Shown here: piece after piece, positions 13,466-27,218 of the stretch
How the letters are laid out: each line of letters opens with the position of its first letter
Numbering within the stretch: position 1 is the stretch's first letter
Source: Luscinia megarhynchos
Taxonomy: Eukaryota > Chordata > Aves > Passeriformes > Turdidae
Assembly (NCBI GenBank): GCA_034336665.1
Contig: JAPFBE010000003.1
Coordinates: 65,949,352 to 66,013,351, forward strand
Direction of reading: 5' to 3'
DNA: 64,000 nt
Made by a program: the position numbers and the translations under genes
The notes under the pieces: generated by a model
The model's input: the letters and a program-made list of their open reading frames with translations, nothing else
Told to the model about the DNA's origin: nothing
Database searches by the model: none

Positions 13466-16400
13466 TTCATAAATGTAACATGTCCACTTTCCTTCCACCA
13501 ATAGTTCGCACAGCCATTCTTGAGTTAGCTGCACGGACGCTGAGAGCACAATTGCCTCATTCATGTCGCTGGCTCATCCTGCCCTGATCATAGAGCACAG
13601 GTGAACGTGGGATGGCCCTGCTGAAACACAGGACTGCTGAGGGGGAGGAATGGACCCAGCATCTAAACATTTCTGGTTTCTGTTGGCTGTTTTACATGCT
13701 TCAGCAAATAAAACATGGATATATCAGCAGAGTGTGTTTATCTTTGGCTTCTGTTTGACACTTCCACTTGCAAAATTGTTACAGCTGGAGTTGTACGCAA
13801 ATGATTTCTTTATTATTCATAGCAGCAGGTGCTGCAACAGTCTTTTGGCTAGCGTTGTACTCTCTTGGTCCATGGTTTCTATATATTTGATTAGCTGGTG
13901 CCATGCTGTTCAGATGGGTTGCTAGTCCTCCAATAAATGTATTTTGTTACACAATCAGTTATATAGTGTGTTATCATTTCCATAAATCACTTTTAGTTGG
14001 CAGCTTTCTGTTGCCACTTGGGATTGTTCCAGCAATCATTTGCATCCCTTTTTGTATAGCATCCTAAAAAGATCTTAGGAAGTTAACATAGCTTGAGTAT
14101 GATTTTAATAGCTGTCCTTCTGGCAGCACTAGAATACACAAACCAGCTATCCATGAAGGACTGACGTATTTATTTTTGATTCACATATCATTTATGTATT
14201 CTTCAAGAAGTGCTTATCCAAAGATTCAATATAACAATTTAGGCATCGACCGGGCTTATGCCAGAGTTGTGATGCTAAAAATCAGGTGCCTGTCCCCAGG
14301 CAAGGTGATAACACTGCAGCTCACTGAAGAGGGGAGAGACAATATGATATGCCTCACTCAGAAAGGCATCCCAAAAACCTGGCACACTCATGTGGGACCT
14401 GCCTGTCCCTTGCCAATTGACACAGTGTGTGCCTGAATTTCCTACTCTGTGGAAACGAGATGCTTTGCCACTAATGAAACCTGATTTGGACTCAGCCATT
14501 CGTTATCTTCCCATCAGAAGCGACCACTCCACTTGATCCCTGCTGGCTAAAGATAGGTCAGCTTCAGATGCTGCTCAGGCAGCAAAGGAGCAAGAGGCTC
14601 TTTTTGAATGACATTGCCTTGCAGAAGGCAAAAAAAAATGTAGCCTAGCTGTGCTTTTCCTATTATTGAGAGCTGCCTAATCAATTCAGTTCCATGCTCA
14701 GAGGAGGAATTTTCCAATATCTCAGTAAAATCCTTCATTAAATAAAAGGTAAATAAAAAGCATGTTTTCATAGACAGATTCCTATCAAGGCTCAGGAGCA
14801 ATATTGACTGAAGAGATAACGGAGCACTTGGTGTATCTGATGGAAAGGTGCAGACAGTTGTCAGTGTGGGGACAAGCAGATAACAGGAACAGGGAGTGTG
14901 TCACTGCAAGGAATGGGAGTGGCTGTCTTTGCAGTTGCCTGCATATTGGGCACTTCACCCTGGTACCTGGAGGAACCAGTTCACCCTTGTGTTTAATTTA
15001 AAAAAACATTGGGTGCAGTTTCACCCATTATGCTAGTTTCATTTACAGCCTGCATTGCTGAGAGAGTTGATGGATCTGTGAAAGGAAATGCATTTAATCA
15101 CTGTCAACAACCTCCTCATTTGGGCACTGAAGGCTATTAAAGAGAAAAGTAATGGACCAAGAGGTGCATCCAAGTGTGGTGTTAATGGCACCCCTTTCAT
15201 TTAGCATGGCAAACCCAGAGCAGCAAAGTGAAAAATACGAAAAAAACAACATGGCAGGTCAGTTTGCCCAAGAGCCTCAGGCAGAGCAACCCTTTCTTGG
15301 TCACAGATGAACTGGAAACATGCATCTACCTTTCTGAGCAGCAGTGTCCTGTTTCTTGCCCATCAGTAGAGCTGCCTACACAACTTTTCAGCAGCCTGTC
15401 TGCTCCCTGAACCCTACTGGCACTGCATGACCCTTTCAGGCATGTTCTAGTGTGTTGTCCCTCATGTATCCTTGCAGCCCATACTCTGCTTGTAGAGTGT
15501 GTCCCTAGATTCATTCACTGCAAAACAGGGAAACCTGATTTGTGTATGGGTGCCAGGTTGTCATTAGCAAGCAAAACTAGCTATTCTGCACTATTTTTAT
15601 TGATAAGCTCTGGATTTTATACCTTGTATAAGATGGTGGTGACTAATAATTACATAGATTATCATCTTGAAATGTGGAACTTATTTGAAGGAAAAATGTA
15701 TCATTATTAAAGAAAAATCCCTTTCTTACAGATGCTGTTTCAGAGGCTGTGCAAGGAAAAAGCAGGTAAGGCTGCATCATTTCTTGAAAGTTTCTTGGTG
15801 GTTTGTGTAACCATGCATGCATTGGTGGAGGGCCCAGGGAGTCTCTGCTATTAAATGGGTGTTCAATGCATTTGTGACAATTGCTTTCATGCTGCTGTTC
15901 ATGACCTATTGGTGTAGGATTAAGGTCCTTCTTAGGAACGCTGATAATTCATCGCCTTTCAGCTTACACCTTGCAAGGTAGGTTCTGAAATAATGGGGAT
16001 AAACCCAAGCATTTGTTACTGGTGTCAGAGTGGGACTCGAGGTCTTGCCATGGCACGGGTGTGTGTGTGTGAGAGGTGAGTCGAGAGGAGGAACTCCTCA
16101 GCTTTTTCTGTCTCAGTGGTCACTCAGCAGCTGAATCTGATGAAGAGGCTCGTTACAGAGGCATCTTTTTCAAAAAAATTTAACAACCCTCTGGGACCCA
16201 CATATCCCAAGTGGCAGAGTCACAATGCCTGATTTCTCCCTTAGCAGAAGCCCACTATCTGGTTGAAGCATTTTCCATATTAACAGCATTAGTGAGTTTG
16301 ACCATTATGGAGGAATTATTTAGGGCCAGCAAGGCACCAAGACCAGAGCAGTAAGCAGAGCTAAAGACTCAGATATCCTGAACTGCACATACATTGTCAT

Positions 16401-18994
16401 GCCAGGAGCTGGAAAGGCTTGGATAGACAGATATGTACACACATAGATCCTGGTTCAGCAAGATACTTAACACACAATTAAACCCACATTTGACAAAAAC
16501 AATTAATTGCAACAGGCATAAGAAACTGCTTGGATGATTTGCTTAATTGAGAGTAAATGTCCTTATTAAATTGTAATGAAGCACAATTAAGAAATACAGA
16601 GAAAAGGAACTGCTTCCCAGAATGTGGGTTACTGGGGTTTAATAACAGCCTCACAGTTTTACAAAAAGAAATGTCCCCAAAGTCTAGATGAATCCTCCTT
16701 CCCACAGAAGTCTTTGCCAGCTGGAAATATTTCAGTCATAAACCAACTGACCTCTGGAGTTGTCCATTTCTGACTGTATTTTCTGGTTTTTTAGTCAGGA
16801 TGTATGCACTGTGTGCCAATTAAAAGGAAAGCAATTGGACATCGCTGTTGTAATTACCCCTCTGTCCCTAGATGACTTAGCATGTTTTTTTTGGCCTGAA
16901 GGACTAGTTTAAGCCAGTTTGCTCACTCAATGATTTCTTCTTGCATCTGTCTCTGGTCTAAACTGCAGTTCATTCCAGGGGCCAACCTTAACTCAGAATC
17001 AGATGAATGCAGCTTTTTGGAGCCAGTTTCCCTGATTCAGTGTCTCTGCTGGCAAACGTGGTGGCTCAGCAAAATTCCAGAAACCCTGGGCTAGAAAACT
17101 CAGGTCTCCGTAGGAAACTCCACCCTCATGTAGTTAACTTCAGGTCAACAAAACATGAAGCTGCTGAGCATAGTGTAAATATACATATTTTCATTCAAGC
17201 TCTATACACATTAATTTTCCTGCTTTATGATTTGGTTGTGGATTTATTCCATGATGGTATTCATCAATGAAACACATGCCTGGGTTTTTCCAAAGCTAAA
17301 ATATTTCAGAAGTTCTGAGATTGATTAAGCAATTGTTTTAATTGTATTCATTGTTGGATCAAAACCTCTCTGTGTCACTGAAGGCTCACTTTATAGAGAG
17401 AAGGAAAACATGTCAATGGCACATGCATTCTAAATTAAACTAATTATTTCAGCAGTGTTCCCATTTTTTAGTATGATGGATTTTTAATTGTTTTACTTTT
17501 ATGACTATTAATTTTGTCACTAGAAGAGATAAAGTTTTAGCACTCATCCTAATGTTAGAACTGTAGAATGATGGTTGAAAATCTGATGACTGCAGGCATG
17601 AAAAAAGGTCATTTTCTGACACAGTTTGGTCACTGGGGTGAAACTTTAGTCATAGAAATCTAGCGTATGGTAGCACTGGTAATAAATTTATCATTAAAAT
17701 GCTTCTGGCAGAAAATGTCCATTTCTTCAAATAGAACATTTTACAGGAAAAGGTTAGCATCCATTAATTTTTATTTAAAATACTTTCTGTAAAATAGGCA
17801 CACACGTCTCATCATACAATGATTTAACAGTCTTCAAAGTGAGAAGTGTTAATTTTTATGTAACTTTGAAACTTTCAGCTTTGAAATTTGTTATATTGAA
17901 GTATTAAAAAAAAAAACCCAGAGAGAGAGATATAAGGAGAACACATTATTTAAATTTTTTAAAAGGGCAAATCTATGTCTTGAACTGAGGGACAGTTCCA
18001 GATTTGCAGTCATTAAACACTTCTGATATTTTCTGTGCTTCCTGGAAAATAAATATTCTGTTTTGGAATTTCTTGCATGAGGAGAAAACCTGTCCTGCCT
18101 GTGTCAGCCTCACACAGAACAAGCACTCACTCAAGTTTGTTTTCTGCACTCTCCCCTTACATCCCTATTTCTTAGTCTTTCTCATTCTCTTTTGTCATTA
18201 TTCCTCTGACCCCGTTCTTGGTGAGAGCTGTAGAGCTCTCAGGGGCCAAAAGAGTCTTTTCCCAGTATGCCAGTGGGTCACTCTGGCTTCCCCACCAAAG
18301 AGCACCTATAACCCCACCCTGTCAGGAGCTGGGGATGCACAGGGCAGCTCAGAGCTGCTGCAGCCCTTTCCCCAAGGCTGGGCTGCCCTCAGCTTCCAGT
18401 CATTCTCCATGTGAACCATTTCTGCATGTGAGAGGGAAAAACCCTGCCCTTTGGAATGCTGTTCTCTCTCTTGATGAATTTTATGTTACTTTTTTTTCTT
18501 CAAATAAATGCATTATTTTGGGGCTTCCATTACTTGGATTTGTAGTGGTTGCCTCACAATATGTTAAGCAGGATATCCAGAATGTGTCTAAGAAAAGCTA
18601 AAGCTGCACAGACCACCCAGCCACACCAGAGAACCTCATTTGAAGTACCAGCATTGCTGGTAATGTCACTGCATGCTTGCCAGGCCTTGTGTCATTACTT
18701 CCAGATGTAATAACATTGGTACTTATAACAGTGCACGCACTGGAATTAATGATGATCTAACCATTCGGGAAAAAACTTAAATAATGATGAGATGTGATTC
18801 TAGAGGCATGAATTTATTCTGCTTTCTGTTTTCTTTATTCATGACAGGATGCAGCATGAGCCAGTGGCTCCCTGGGGACTGGGGCAGACACAGGAACAGC
18901 GGTCAGACAGTTCCAGGATGGGGCCTGGGGACAGGGATGAGCCAAGGTTGGGATGGGATGTCAGTATGCAAGTTGGATCACATGGTTGGGGAGG

Positions 18995-19023
18995 GCTGTG
19001 GCAGAGAACAGCCCTGCCACAGC
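18995..19023. repeat. Short perfect inverted repeat (hairpin)
   Basis: Ten-base arms GCTGTGGCAG and CTGCCACAGC are perfectly complementary, separated by a 9-base loop. They lie in a locally GC-rich patch (about 18.85-19.08 kb) that also has clustered G runs on the + strand. The stem is too short for a microRNA precursor. No function is assigned. Confidence 0.6.
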
Positions 19024-21400
19024 ATCATGGGGCTGGGATGGAGAGCTCTGGGTTGGGCTGAAATGGAGCTCCACAAAGACTTGGAAATTTGCATATTTAT
19101 ATAATTTCATACTATTAAGGAAATACAATGTTATTTGGATTAGACCTAGGCTGCCGATGCAGTGTTGCCCACACCCTTTGAGATGCAGTTAGCAAAGTGC
19201 AAGAGAAGACAAGCAGTTTGGAGTGGAAAAGCTGGTTTCACACAGACAGGCTCACCCCTGGCCTAAGGTGAGCAAGGTGTCTGTTGGCTTTCTGCACAAG
19301 TGGTAGACAGGATGGCAATTCACACTTGTACTCCTTGTATAAGCAAGTGTTACGAATATGTAAAAAATACCCTGTTCTGTGGCTCTATCAAGACCTGTGA
19401 AAACACCAGATTCATCCACTGAACTCTGCTTTTTTTGGGAATGAATGTGGCTATCTGGTGGTACCTGTGGTTTCAGCCATTCAACCATGTTCCTGCTGTC
19501 ATTAATAGATTTTGCCATTAATAGGACTGCCCTGGCCCCATCACCATGCAATAGACCACTCTGTTCAAGTCATCTTCATCAATGCATTTCTTCTCATATT
19601 GCCAGGTACATGACACCAAACCCAGTCTGCACCACCTATCTCTTCTGCCCTTGCAATGTAGGAGGTCCTAACTGTCTGCTGTGGTACCCCAGAGAACAGC
19701 TTGCATAGCTGCTCCTTTTGCTGCCAGATTGCTGCTGGGTTTGTAGGTAGCCTGTGGCAATCACTATTAAAACCTGGCTGACTGATGCTGTGTGTCCTTA
19801 CTATCCTCAGTATATGTCTTAGCAAGAAACCTTCCACTCAGATTGAGCATTCTAACTGCCTAATGTATTTTGAAGTTATCACCACATAGCTCAAGATGAC
19901 TAACACAGAGCACACTTCATCACTGGTAGGGAAAATGAGCCCTCACTTTGCTGACAAAAATTTGAAGTCGGATTAAAAGCTGACACATCCTCTATTTTAG
20001 TGGTATGTATGAAACACTAAATATAGCAGCGTGCTCGTGTATTTGCTGATGCATGGTAATGTAGTCTGTAGCAGAAGAGCAATGGGCTGGCAAGGAAGAT
20101 GGTGCACTGCAGTAACATGATAAAATCCTCGTGTGACCTTGGCCATTTCTGAATACTCCACAGATAATTGTGTATCCTTGACTGATATAATGCAAAATTC
20201 AAACAGGGGTAGTAGTGGTCCCAGGGCTTTAATGAGCAGCCTGCAATATTTGCTCAAGCATAATGCAAATTGATTTCAGGGAGAGGTCTCCACAGTGTAA
20301 GAAACAGAGCTGTGCTATATAGCAGCTGTGTATAAAAACTGCCAACAATGGGCCTGATTCTGGGAAATGGGAGGGAGCTGTAACTCCATCTGGCTCTTGT
20401 TAGAAACTGAAGGTGCTTGATTCATCACAAAATCAAACCTGAGTACAGTACTTTCAACTGATTACACATTTTTATGTTTCCATAGTCATATAAGGTTTTA
20501 TGCTCATGGTTTTATTTCACCTTTGCTGCAGTCCCTGGGCAGGAATTATGGGCTAATCACACTCTGAACAGGGAAATGGATGTGGCTCACAGAACCATAT
20601 CCTATTCTGGGATTTTCCTCTTGCTCGTGGGGGGATGGAGGTGATTTCTTTCAGCCTTTCACTTGCTATGGATGTCTGGCAAGTGTGCTTGTGGTGGAGC
20701 TGAGGCTGTGACTGTGAAACCTCTTCTCATCCTCTTCAGAGGGGAGCAGCAGCTGGGTTAGACATTTAGCAGTGCCTTGCAATACCTAGGCAGTACTTGT
20801 GTCTCATGCTGTCATTACTCCAGCTATACAAGTTTACCCAAAATGAAAACCTGACCTTAAATAACTGGGGAAAATAAAACAGCTCAGCCAATGATCCCGT
20901 GCAATTACTAGAAAGAGAACAGGGTCACTTTGACATGTTTCCAGCATGAAGTGGAGGTGCTTACTTTGGACTAAAAAAAAACCAGGCTGTTTTCCTGAGG
21001 AGTGAAAGTAAACTGCTGAATAAACCCAGCTGTTTAATAGCCTTGGCCTCTTAACTAGTTATTCTCTGTGTTGCTCAAATTAGAAGTAGGTAGAGTAGGT
21101 GCTTGTCCTGCAGTCAGTGCATCATAGGTTCATTTCATTTGGCTCCAATTCTAACTTTTCTGCAGTGCCAGTTTTGCTTCCAAAATTAGGCAGTGAGATG
21201 GCCTCTTCCTTTCATAATCAGAAATGATAGAATAAAGCCTTTCTTGATTCTTTCAAAAAAAGGCAAATCTTTGCTAGTCAACTCTTACTGATATATTGGA
21301 GCAGTTGAAGGCACACTGAGATCTGTTCTCAAAAGCAAAAGGAAAATGAGATATTGTGGTTTCTTAAAAAAAGTAACCATAGCAGCCAGGTATTGATTAG

Positions 21401-21530
21401 AAATTTATATGTTTATGTTTACAATTTATATGTTTATATTTTGTATGTTTGCTATTTATATGTTCATATTTTATAGGTTTATATTTTATATGGGTATTAT
21501 TTATTTATATATTTTTATGTTTAGGTTGTG
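21401..21530. repeat. Degenerate AT-rich tandem repeat
   Basis: Irregular copies of a TTTATATGTTTATATTT-like unit, with one or two substitutions per copy, run for about 130 bp. The array is nearly devoid of G and C. It looks like an old minisatellite or microsatellite. Confidence 0.75.
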
Positions 21531-24126
21531 AATTATAGACAAAAGCTTGATCCATTAAGAAATACTCTGAATTTTATATGACATTTCTAAAGCAATATAG
21601 CAGCAGTGTATAAAAACACTTTACACACATGCAACTACTCAATGTTATTCTAAATATCTTTCTGTGTTGTCCTGCTCCATAGTTCTTTCTGTGAGTTTCA
21701 TTTTTAGTCCACATTTTAAATAAGAAAGAGAAATACTGGAAATAAAGATGATAAATGTTATGAATAATATCTAGTCCATAATTGTACAAAATATAGGTCG
21801 TTTCAGAATGAAGATAATATAAGCATTTTTCCTAACTCAGTTTGGCTAGAGCTTGGACTCCTAAGGAGAGCTGAACACTAAGCAGCTGGTAGATGAGCTT
21901 AGGTTTGTAACAGCTCTTGAGATGTGACAGGAACCTTGCTGTAAAAGGTGATCTAATTCAGATTGATAAATTGCTCTGAAGTTTTGCCTCTGTTGGAATT
22001 AGGTGGTGTTGTTTTCCAGCAATGAAATTTATGAAGACACAGGATTCTTGAGTCATTTTTTTCTGTGACTGAACAATTGCCTGACAAAGGTTGCAGACAG
22101 ACAGCCATATTCAACGCCCTTGCTCCTGAGCAGCCAACTTCTTTTGAACTGGGGGCTTCCAAGAGTCATGGCAGAGGACACATTTTGCCATTTAACATTT
22201 ATTCCAAAATCAACAAATGCCCAGAAAATTTTCATTGAATAATAATAATTTAAAAGTATATTTGGTTTTTGCTTTGAATAGACCTTTTCCTCAGACCTCT
22301 CTGATAGCCACAATGCAAGCTATGTTCTTGTGTTTTATTTCCTGTGCAAGACATAACTGCAAAAGTTTGAAGGTTAGACAACCTTTAACCAATGTTAAAG
22401 TATACAAGCAGCAAAATAAACCATTAGCTTTTTATTATGCTAACTAAGCATTACAGCTCTGAGACACACACAAAGAATAATCTATATGGTAGGAATCTTC
22501 TGTTTTCACAGAAAGCAATTCTAATGGGTAGCAGTTCCAACAATTTTAATGTTTCCTTTTAGAAAACATTTCCCTTGCAACCATTCTTTAGGTTCAGCTT
22601 TTGTTATTTAACTCTTTAGCACCAGTTCCTAAGGATTAATATTTAAGGTTTTGTGCTGCATCAGAGTGACATGCATCATCTCTCTGAACAGCTCAGCACA
22701 TAAAATGGATTTTGCGCTGTTTCTTTGTTTGCAAGTCAGGCAGGAAAACACAGAGAAAAGCTTCTGGCTGGAGCATACTGCAAAGTATTTGGGACAATAA
22801 AGCAATCAAACAAATCAGCCAGCTTCTGGACTTCTGCAACATAGGACCTTTTGTGGGGCTGCAGTCAGGCTATGCCACTGTTTTCTGCTATTGAACAGCC
22901 TGCCGAGGTGCAGCCTCTGCTCCGAGGAGATGGCCATGGCTCAAGGACACACAGTGTCTGTGTAGCTGCAGCTGGCTATGAGCAGAGGCACCTCTTTCCA
23001 CTTCAATGGAACTGTGGCTCATGTCAGAACACAGCACAGGACCTCTAGGCATGATCCTCAACAGCCTGCATTAATTTGAAGGAAGTAATCACTGCATAAG
23101 CCTTTCCCTAAATATAATGGGACCACTAGAGGAGGACAAAGAGCTATGTAGTGTTGATGTCAACTACTAAGAAACTGGAGGGTTGCTAGAAGGCTTTTCA
23201 GCTGAAAACCTTCCAGTCTCTGCCCTTCCTGTTCTCTGCATTAGATTCCACCCAAGCCAGTGAGTTGCTATGACAGAAATGCACATAGAGTTGCTGGTAT
23301 TTATTGAGCACTCAGCACAAATTAATAAATTCCACCATGCTGTCAAGCCACTGCTGAAATGCAGCCAGAGCAGGAGACTGGGGCTGCAAAAGACATACCA
23401 AAGCCATCCCATATATAATTCCAGTGCTTATAATGGCATCTGCCAGTTGTGATCTTGGCTCTGTGTCTTTATGAAGGCAAGAAAACAGATGGCCAAAAGG
23501 TTGCTTTACACGTGGGTATTATTAAGTGGATCTGAATCTGCCATTCCAGCCTTCATGAATTGTAGGTTTTGACATGGAGTTTGGGAAGGTAATGGCTGTA
23601 GGTTTTTATTTGATATTTATCTATATTGGGTACATACTTACCTTGGAGTATTTATTGGTTCCCAAAGGCACTGTTATATAAGGTTTCCATGACTTAACTC
23701 TGAGAAGTAAACTGATTCTAGCATAGCATCTTGCAGGTATATCCTGTAGAAAATTAGGGATTTTTCATTGTAGAGTGAGACTGTGCCAGTTGCAGTCACC
23801 AGCACCTTTTTTGGGATTATAGTTAGTCTCTTATTGATTCATTTTTAGCTGTAGAGAAAATTATTTGTATCTGTAAAGAGAAAAAACAGCCTCTAGTTTT
23901 CACAGATTTCAGAATCAAGCAACGTCTCTAAGTAGCTGAGGAAATGGGAGATATTATACATACATATATATATAACGAGAAGGATTATATTTCAGAAAAT
24001 TTATGTAGTTCTTTCAGTAAACTCTTAAAAATGCTGCTTACTTGGATTGCTAATAAGTTAATTTATTATTTTTGAATTTTTTGAACTGAGGTAGTGACAA
24101 TTGGCCTCAGGTCCAGAGTAGTGTCC

Positions 24127-24180
24127 TTGTGAGCACTGTACAGACAGAACAAAGTCCTTCCCTCACAAGCCTTACATTAA
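24127..24180 (+). repeat. Possible ancient interspersed repeat fragment
   Basis: A 'GAGCACTGTACAGACAGAAC' block is followed by 'AAAGTCCTTCCCTCACAAGC' and 'CTTACA'. This resembles the 'ctgtacaaacacag...cagtccctgcccc...gagcttaca' stretch I remember from very old amniote LINE/SINE-type repeats. The match is short and the family is not certain. It could be coincidence. Confidence 0.3.
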
Positions 24181-27100
24181 CATCTGTAGTTTTCATTTAA
24201 AAAGGTGACTTAAAACATTTACATTTGTTTCAAATTCAGCGTTCAAATAATTTGTCAGGAGCTTATTTTCGTGCATGTTGGTCCATGAACTGATTGGTGT
24301 CCAGGTTACAGTCCCCATCCTGCCAGGTGCTCTTTGCTGTGTCATTTATTCATTATAAGCTTGGCTCCAGGAGGGGCTTATAGTAGCACAGTGGCTGTAT
24401 GAGAGCCTCTGTACCTGCTCATGCATGCCCAAAAACTCACCTGAGTGGTCAGCATTGGCTCAGCCAGCTGCAGCTCGAGGCTCCTTAGTACAGAAAAATC
24501 AGAGAATGAGTGTCTATGGGATGTTGGTGATTCAATTGTGTCAAAAAAGACAGAAGGGTCTGGGGTACAAAATAGGAGGGAGAGATTCAGAGAGTTGTTT
24601 TTTCTGTGCCTGCTTCCCAAAGCAGTGAAGAAGGAATACGGAAAGAAATAATTATAACATCCCCCAACCAATTGGTCTTCTTTCCAGTCTTCCCCAGAAG
24701 CAGCTGCCTTACTGTCCATGCCAGGACTCCATCGAGAGCAGCCACAAATTTTAATTTCCAGGCTCTTTGAGTAGGCAAAGCATGCATAAGGCCATAGGTG
24801 TTTTGGCATCAGTAGCTGACTATTGATATTGGGTTCTGTTTGATTGATAAATGTATAGCACATAAAGTTAGCCCTTTACTTTCACACACTTGTCTGCTGA
24901 CCAACACATAGTCAAAATCTTCAATTTACAGCTCTCTGGACTCTCATGTGTTAAGGAAAAGGTAAGATGAGTTTCCAAAGTTAAAATAAATATCTGTTTT
25001 ATTTTTTCACCTATTTATAAGACAGACAGAACTGAGGCAGTACACTCAATGGCTGGATGATGTATTGGAGAACTCAATATATTCAGCAGCACAGTTTAAA
25101 GTACATCTTTTCATTTGTTTCTTTTGTTGCTGTGATCCTCTTCTATGACCCCATATTTCTGGAATTTTTTAAGCGTAGCAACCTTATAGGGGTGATATCC
25201 AGAGTATTAAGCTACACCTAGGTAAGTGAGAGTATACAGAAATATGTGAGAGTGTCTCTAATTTGCTGTGATGTATATATGATATGTTGATCTAAGTATA
25301 GTATATGTGCTTCCTTAGGGCACAGCAAACCCTGTGTCTTATGAGGGCTCAGAAGGAAATAAATTTACTCTGCAAGTGTTCATTTGAAATGGCTACGCTT
25401 TCTTCTTAAACAACACACTTTGGATAGGAACAGAGAGGTTCTTTCCAGTGGTTTTTTCCCTTGGGTTTGATCCTTCTTTTATAGAGTCGGGCACACTGTC
25501 CTTGCTGATGTCAATGGAGGCCAAGTGGAGCAATGAAGTACTGGAGTTCTGGGCTGCAGGGCTGTCGGGCATGGATTGCTGTCCTTTGGAAATGGCAGAG
25601 CCCCCTCCATTTACAGCACTAGCTTTATGTCATCAGTATTCTTTTAGATGTCACAGAGAAGCTGCTTCTGGGTTTTGGCAGGAAACACTCCCCCACACCA
25701 CTTCAGACTCTTTCCTTCTCTTTGCCTTCTCTCCTGAGAGCAGAAACTCTGTCAAGACAGCACATTTATTTGGGCCAGGAGCAGAGGCAGCCGATACTCA
25801 GCTAGTCATTTTGATTGCCTGGCTGGTAGGGGCTGGGGGAACAGATAATGTCAAGATTTCCTCTGCATTCCAGATCTGTTTTCCTCCTACGGTTAGCGAG
25901 CGGCGAGTGTGACTTTTCCCACTGAGCTTTTCCCACAGTCAGTAAGACTTATCTGACAACAGAGTTAGTGTCAACTGTCCAAAACTAACTAGGAGATATC
26001 TTCCTTTCACCACTCCTGTGCTGTTATTGCTTATCAATGTCACTCTCCAGCTTAAATGACTGGTTAATTTACAGACATACTGAGACAAATTCACTTCTGT
26101 TGCAGCTTCAGTGAGCTCAGTGGAGTTACACTGAGTTTGGCCGTAGGTGTCTGAAAAGCACAAGTGGTAGGAACGTGATACTAACAGAAACAAGAACATT
26201 GCAACAGTCAAAACAAAAAGGAAGCCCTGAGCTTTGGCAGGATGCCCATTTCAGATTTTGGAGTGTGATCCAACAAGGTGTTCATGTTTTACAGCTGGTG
26301 CTGCAAGAGAAAAGTTGTTATTCAACAGCAAAACAATTCCTAAGTCTCCACATCAAAACACAGCCCATGTTAAAAAGCAACAAAGGAAGAAACAAGTGAT
26401 AGGCTTCCAGAACACAAATTCTATTGAGAATCATGATGATTTTGCTTTTAGATCTATTAGAGACTTTTAAAAGACTTGAGTGAAACTGAAGCACACTCAA
26501 CCTGAAATTTTCAAATGAATCTAAAAGGGTTGAATATTGAAATACTATTAGAATTCCACAGAAACAGGAAATGTAAGATGAAATTGATACCTCCAGCTTT
26601 ACCTCCAGTCCAAGATGGCTTTCTAAGAACCTCTCCTGTAACTGGTGGTAGAGAAGCATTTTCAAATTGTAACATCTTTTTCAGCTAGATCAAGTCCTGC
26701 TCCATAGGCCTACTTTAGCACCTCTTCTAGGCAGCTGGTTTGGGATGGAATGAGACATCCTCTCAAGGACATGTGCTTCCAACCCACCTTCCCACCTCCC
26801 TCAATTCTCTTTTAACAGTGGGTGCCCAAAATTAGAAGAAGGGAAATCTGTTGCTTTTGAAATTTTATTAACCTTTCAGTTTCACAGATAGAGTTAAAAT
26901 TATCGAAGTGCAAAACCAAGCATTCTAAAGTTAACTTGGTTAATTCTGTTAACCTGGACTAGCAGTGCAAACAGAGGTCATTGCATCCAGAGCACTTTGT
27001 TCATTGCTCTGCTCACTTCTCTACACCATGCACAAATCCCACCTACTGGTTTTGTCAGTGATAGTCTTCTGGACTCCTCTGTATCTGTTCCCTTCTCTAC

Positions 27101-27218
27101 ATTTCCTTCTTTGCAAAATCCAGTTTTAGTTTTCCTCCTTACCACTATTTGGTTTCCTCTTAAAGTCACTGCTACTTTAGAGTCTGGTTACCCTCTTGCT
27201 CATGATGCCTTACAGTGG

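Larger units (their letters stand above)
13466..27218. other. Long non-coding stretch, no gene recognised
   Basis: 13.7 kb without a convincing gene. Small structures inside it are listed separately: a short hairpin in a GC-rich patch near 18.85-19.08 kb, an AT-rich tandem array at 21.4 kb and a faint ancient-repeat match at 24.1 kb. Frames of about 150-160 codons (24378-24863 on -, 25448-25912 on +) have no recognised domain. The second depends on a non-ATG start. This may be an intron of a longer upstream transcript of the gene at 39 kb, or intergenic DNA; the sequence alone does not decide. Confidence 0.5.

Noticed and set aside
18995..19023. MicroRNA precursor
   Set aside because: The 10-bp stem with a 9-nt loop is too short, and no extended pairing was seen outside it.
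24378..24863. 161-codon minus-strand frame
   Set aside because: No recognised family. It overlaps two + strand frames of similar quality, which is typical of chance.
25448..25912. 154-codon + strand frame
   Set aside because: It starts on GTG, with no recognised domain and no transcript signals.
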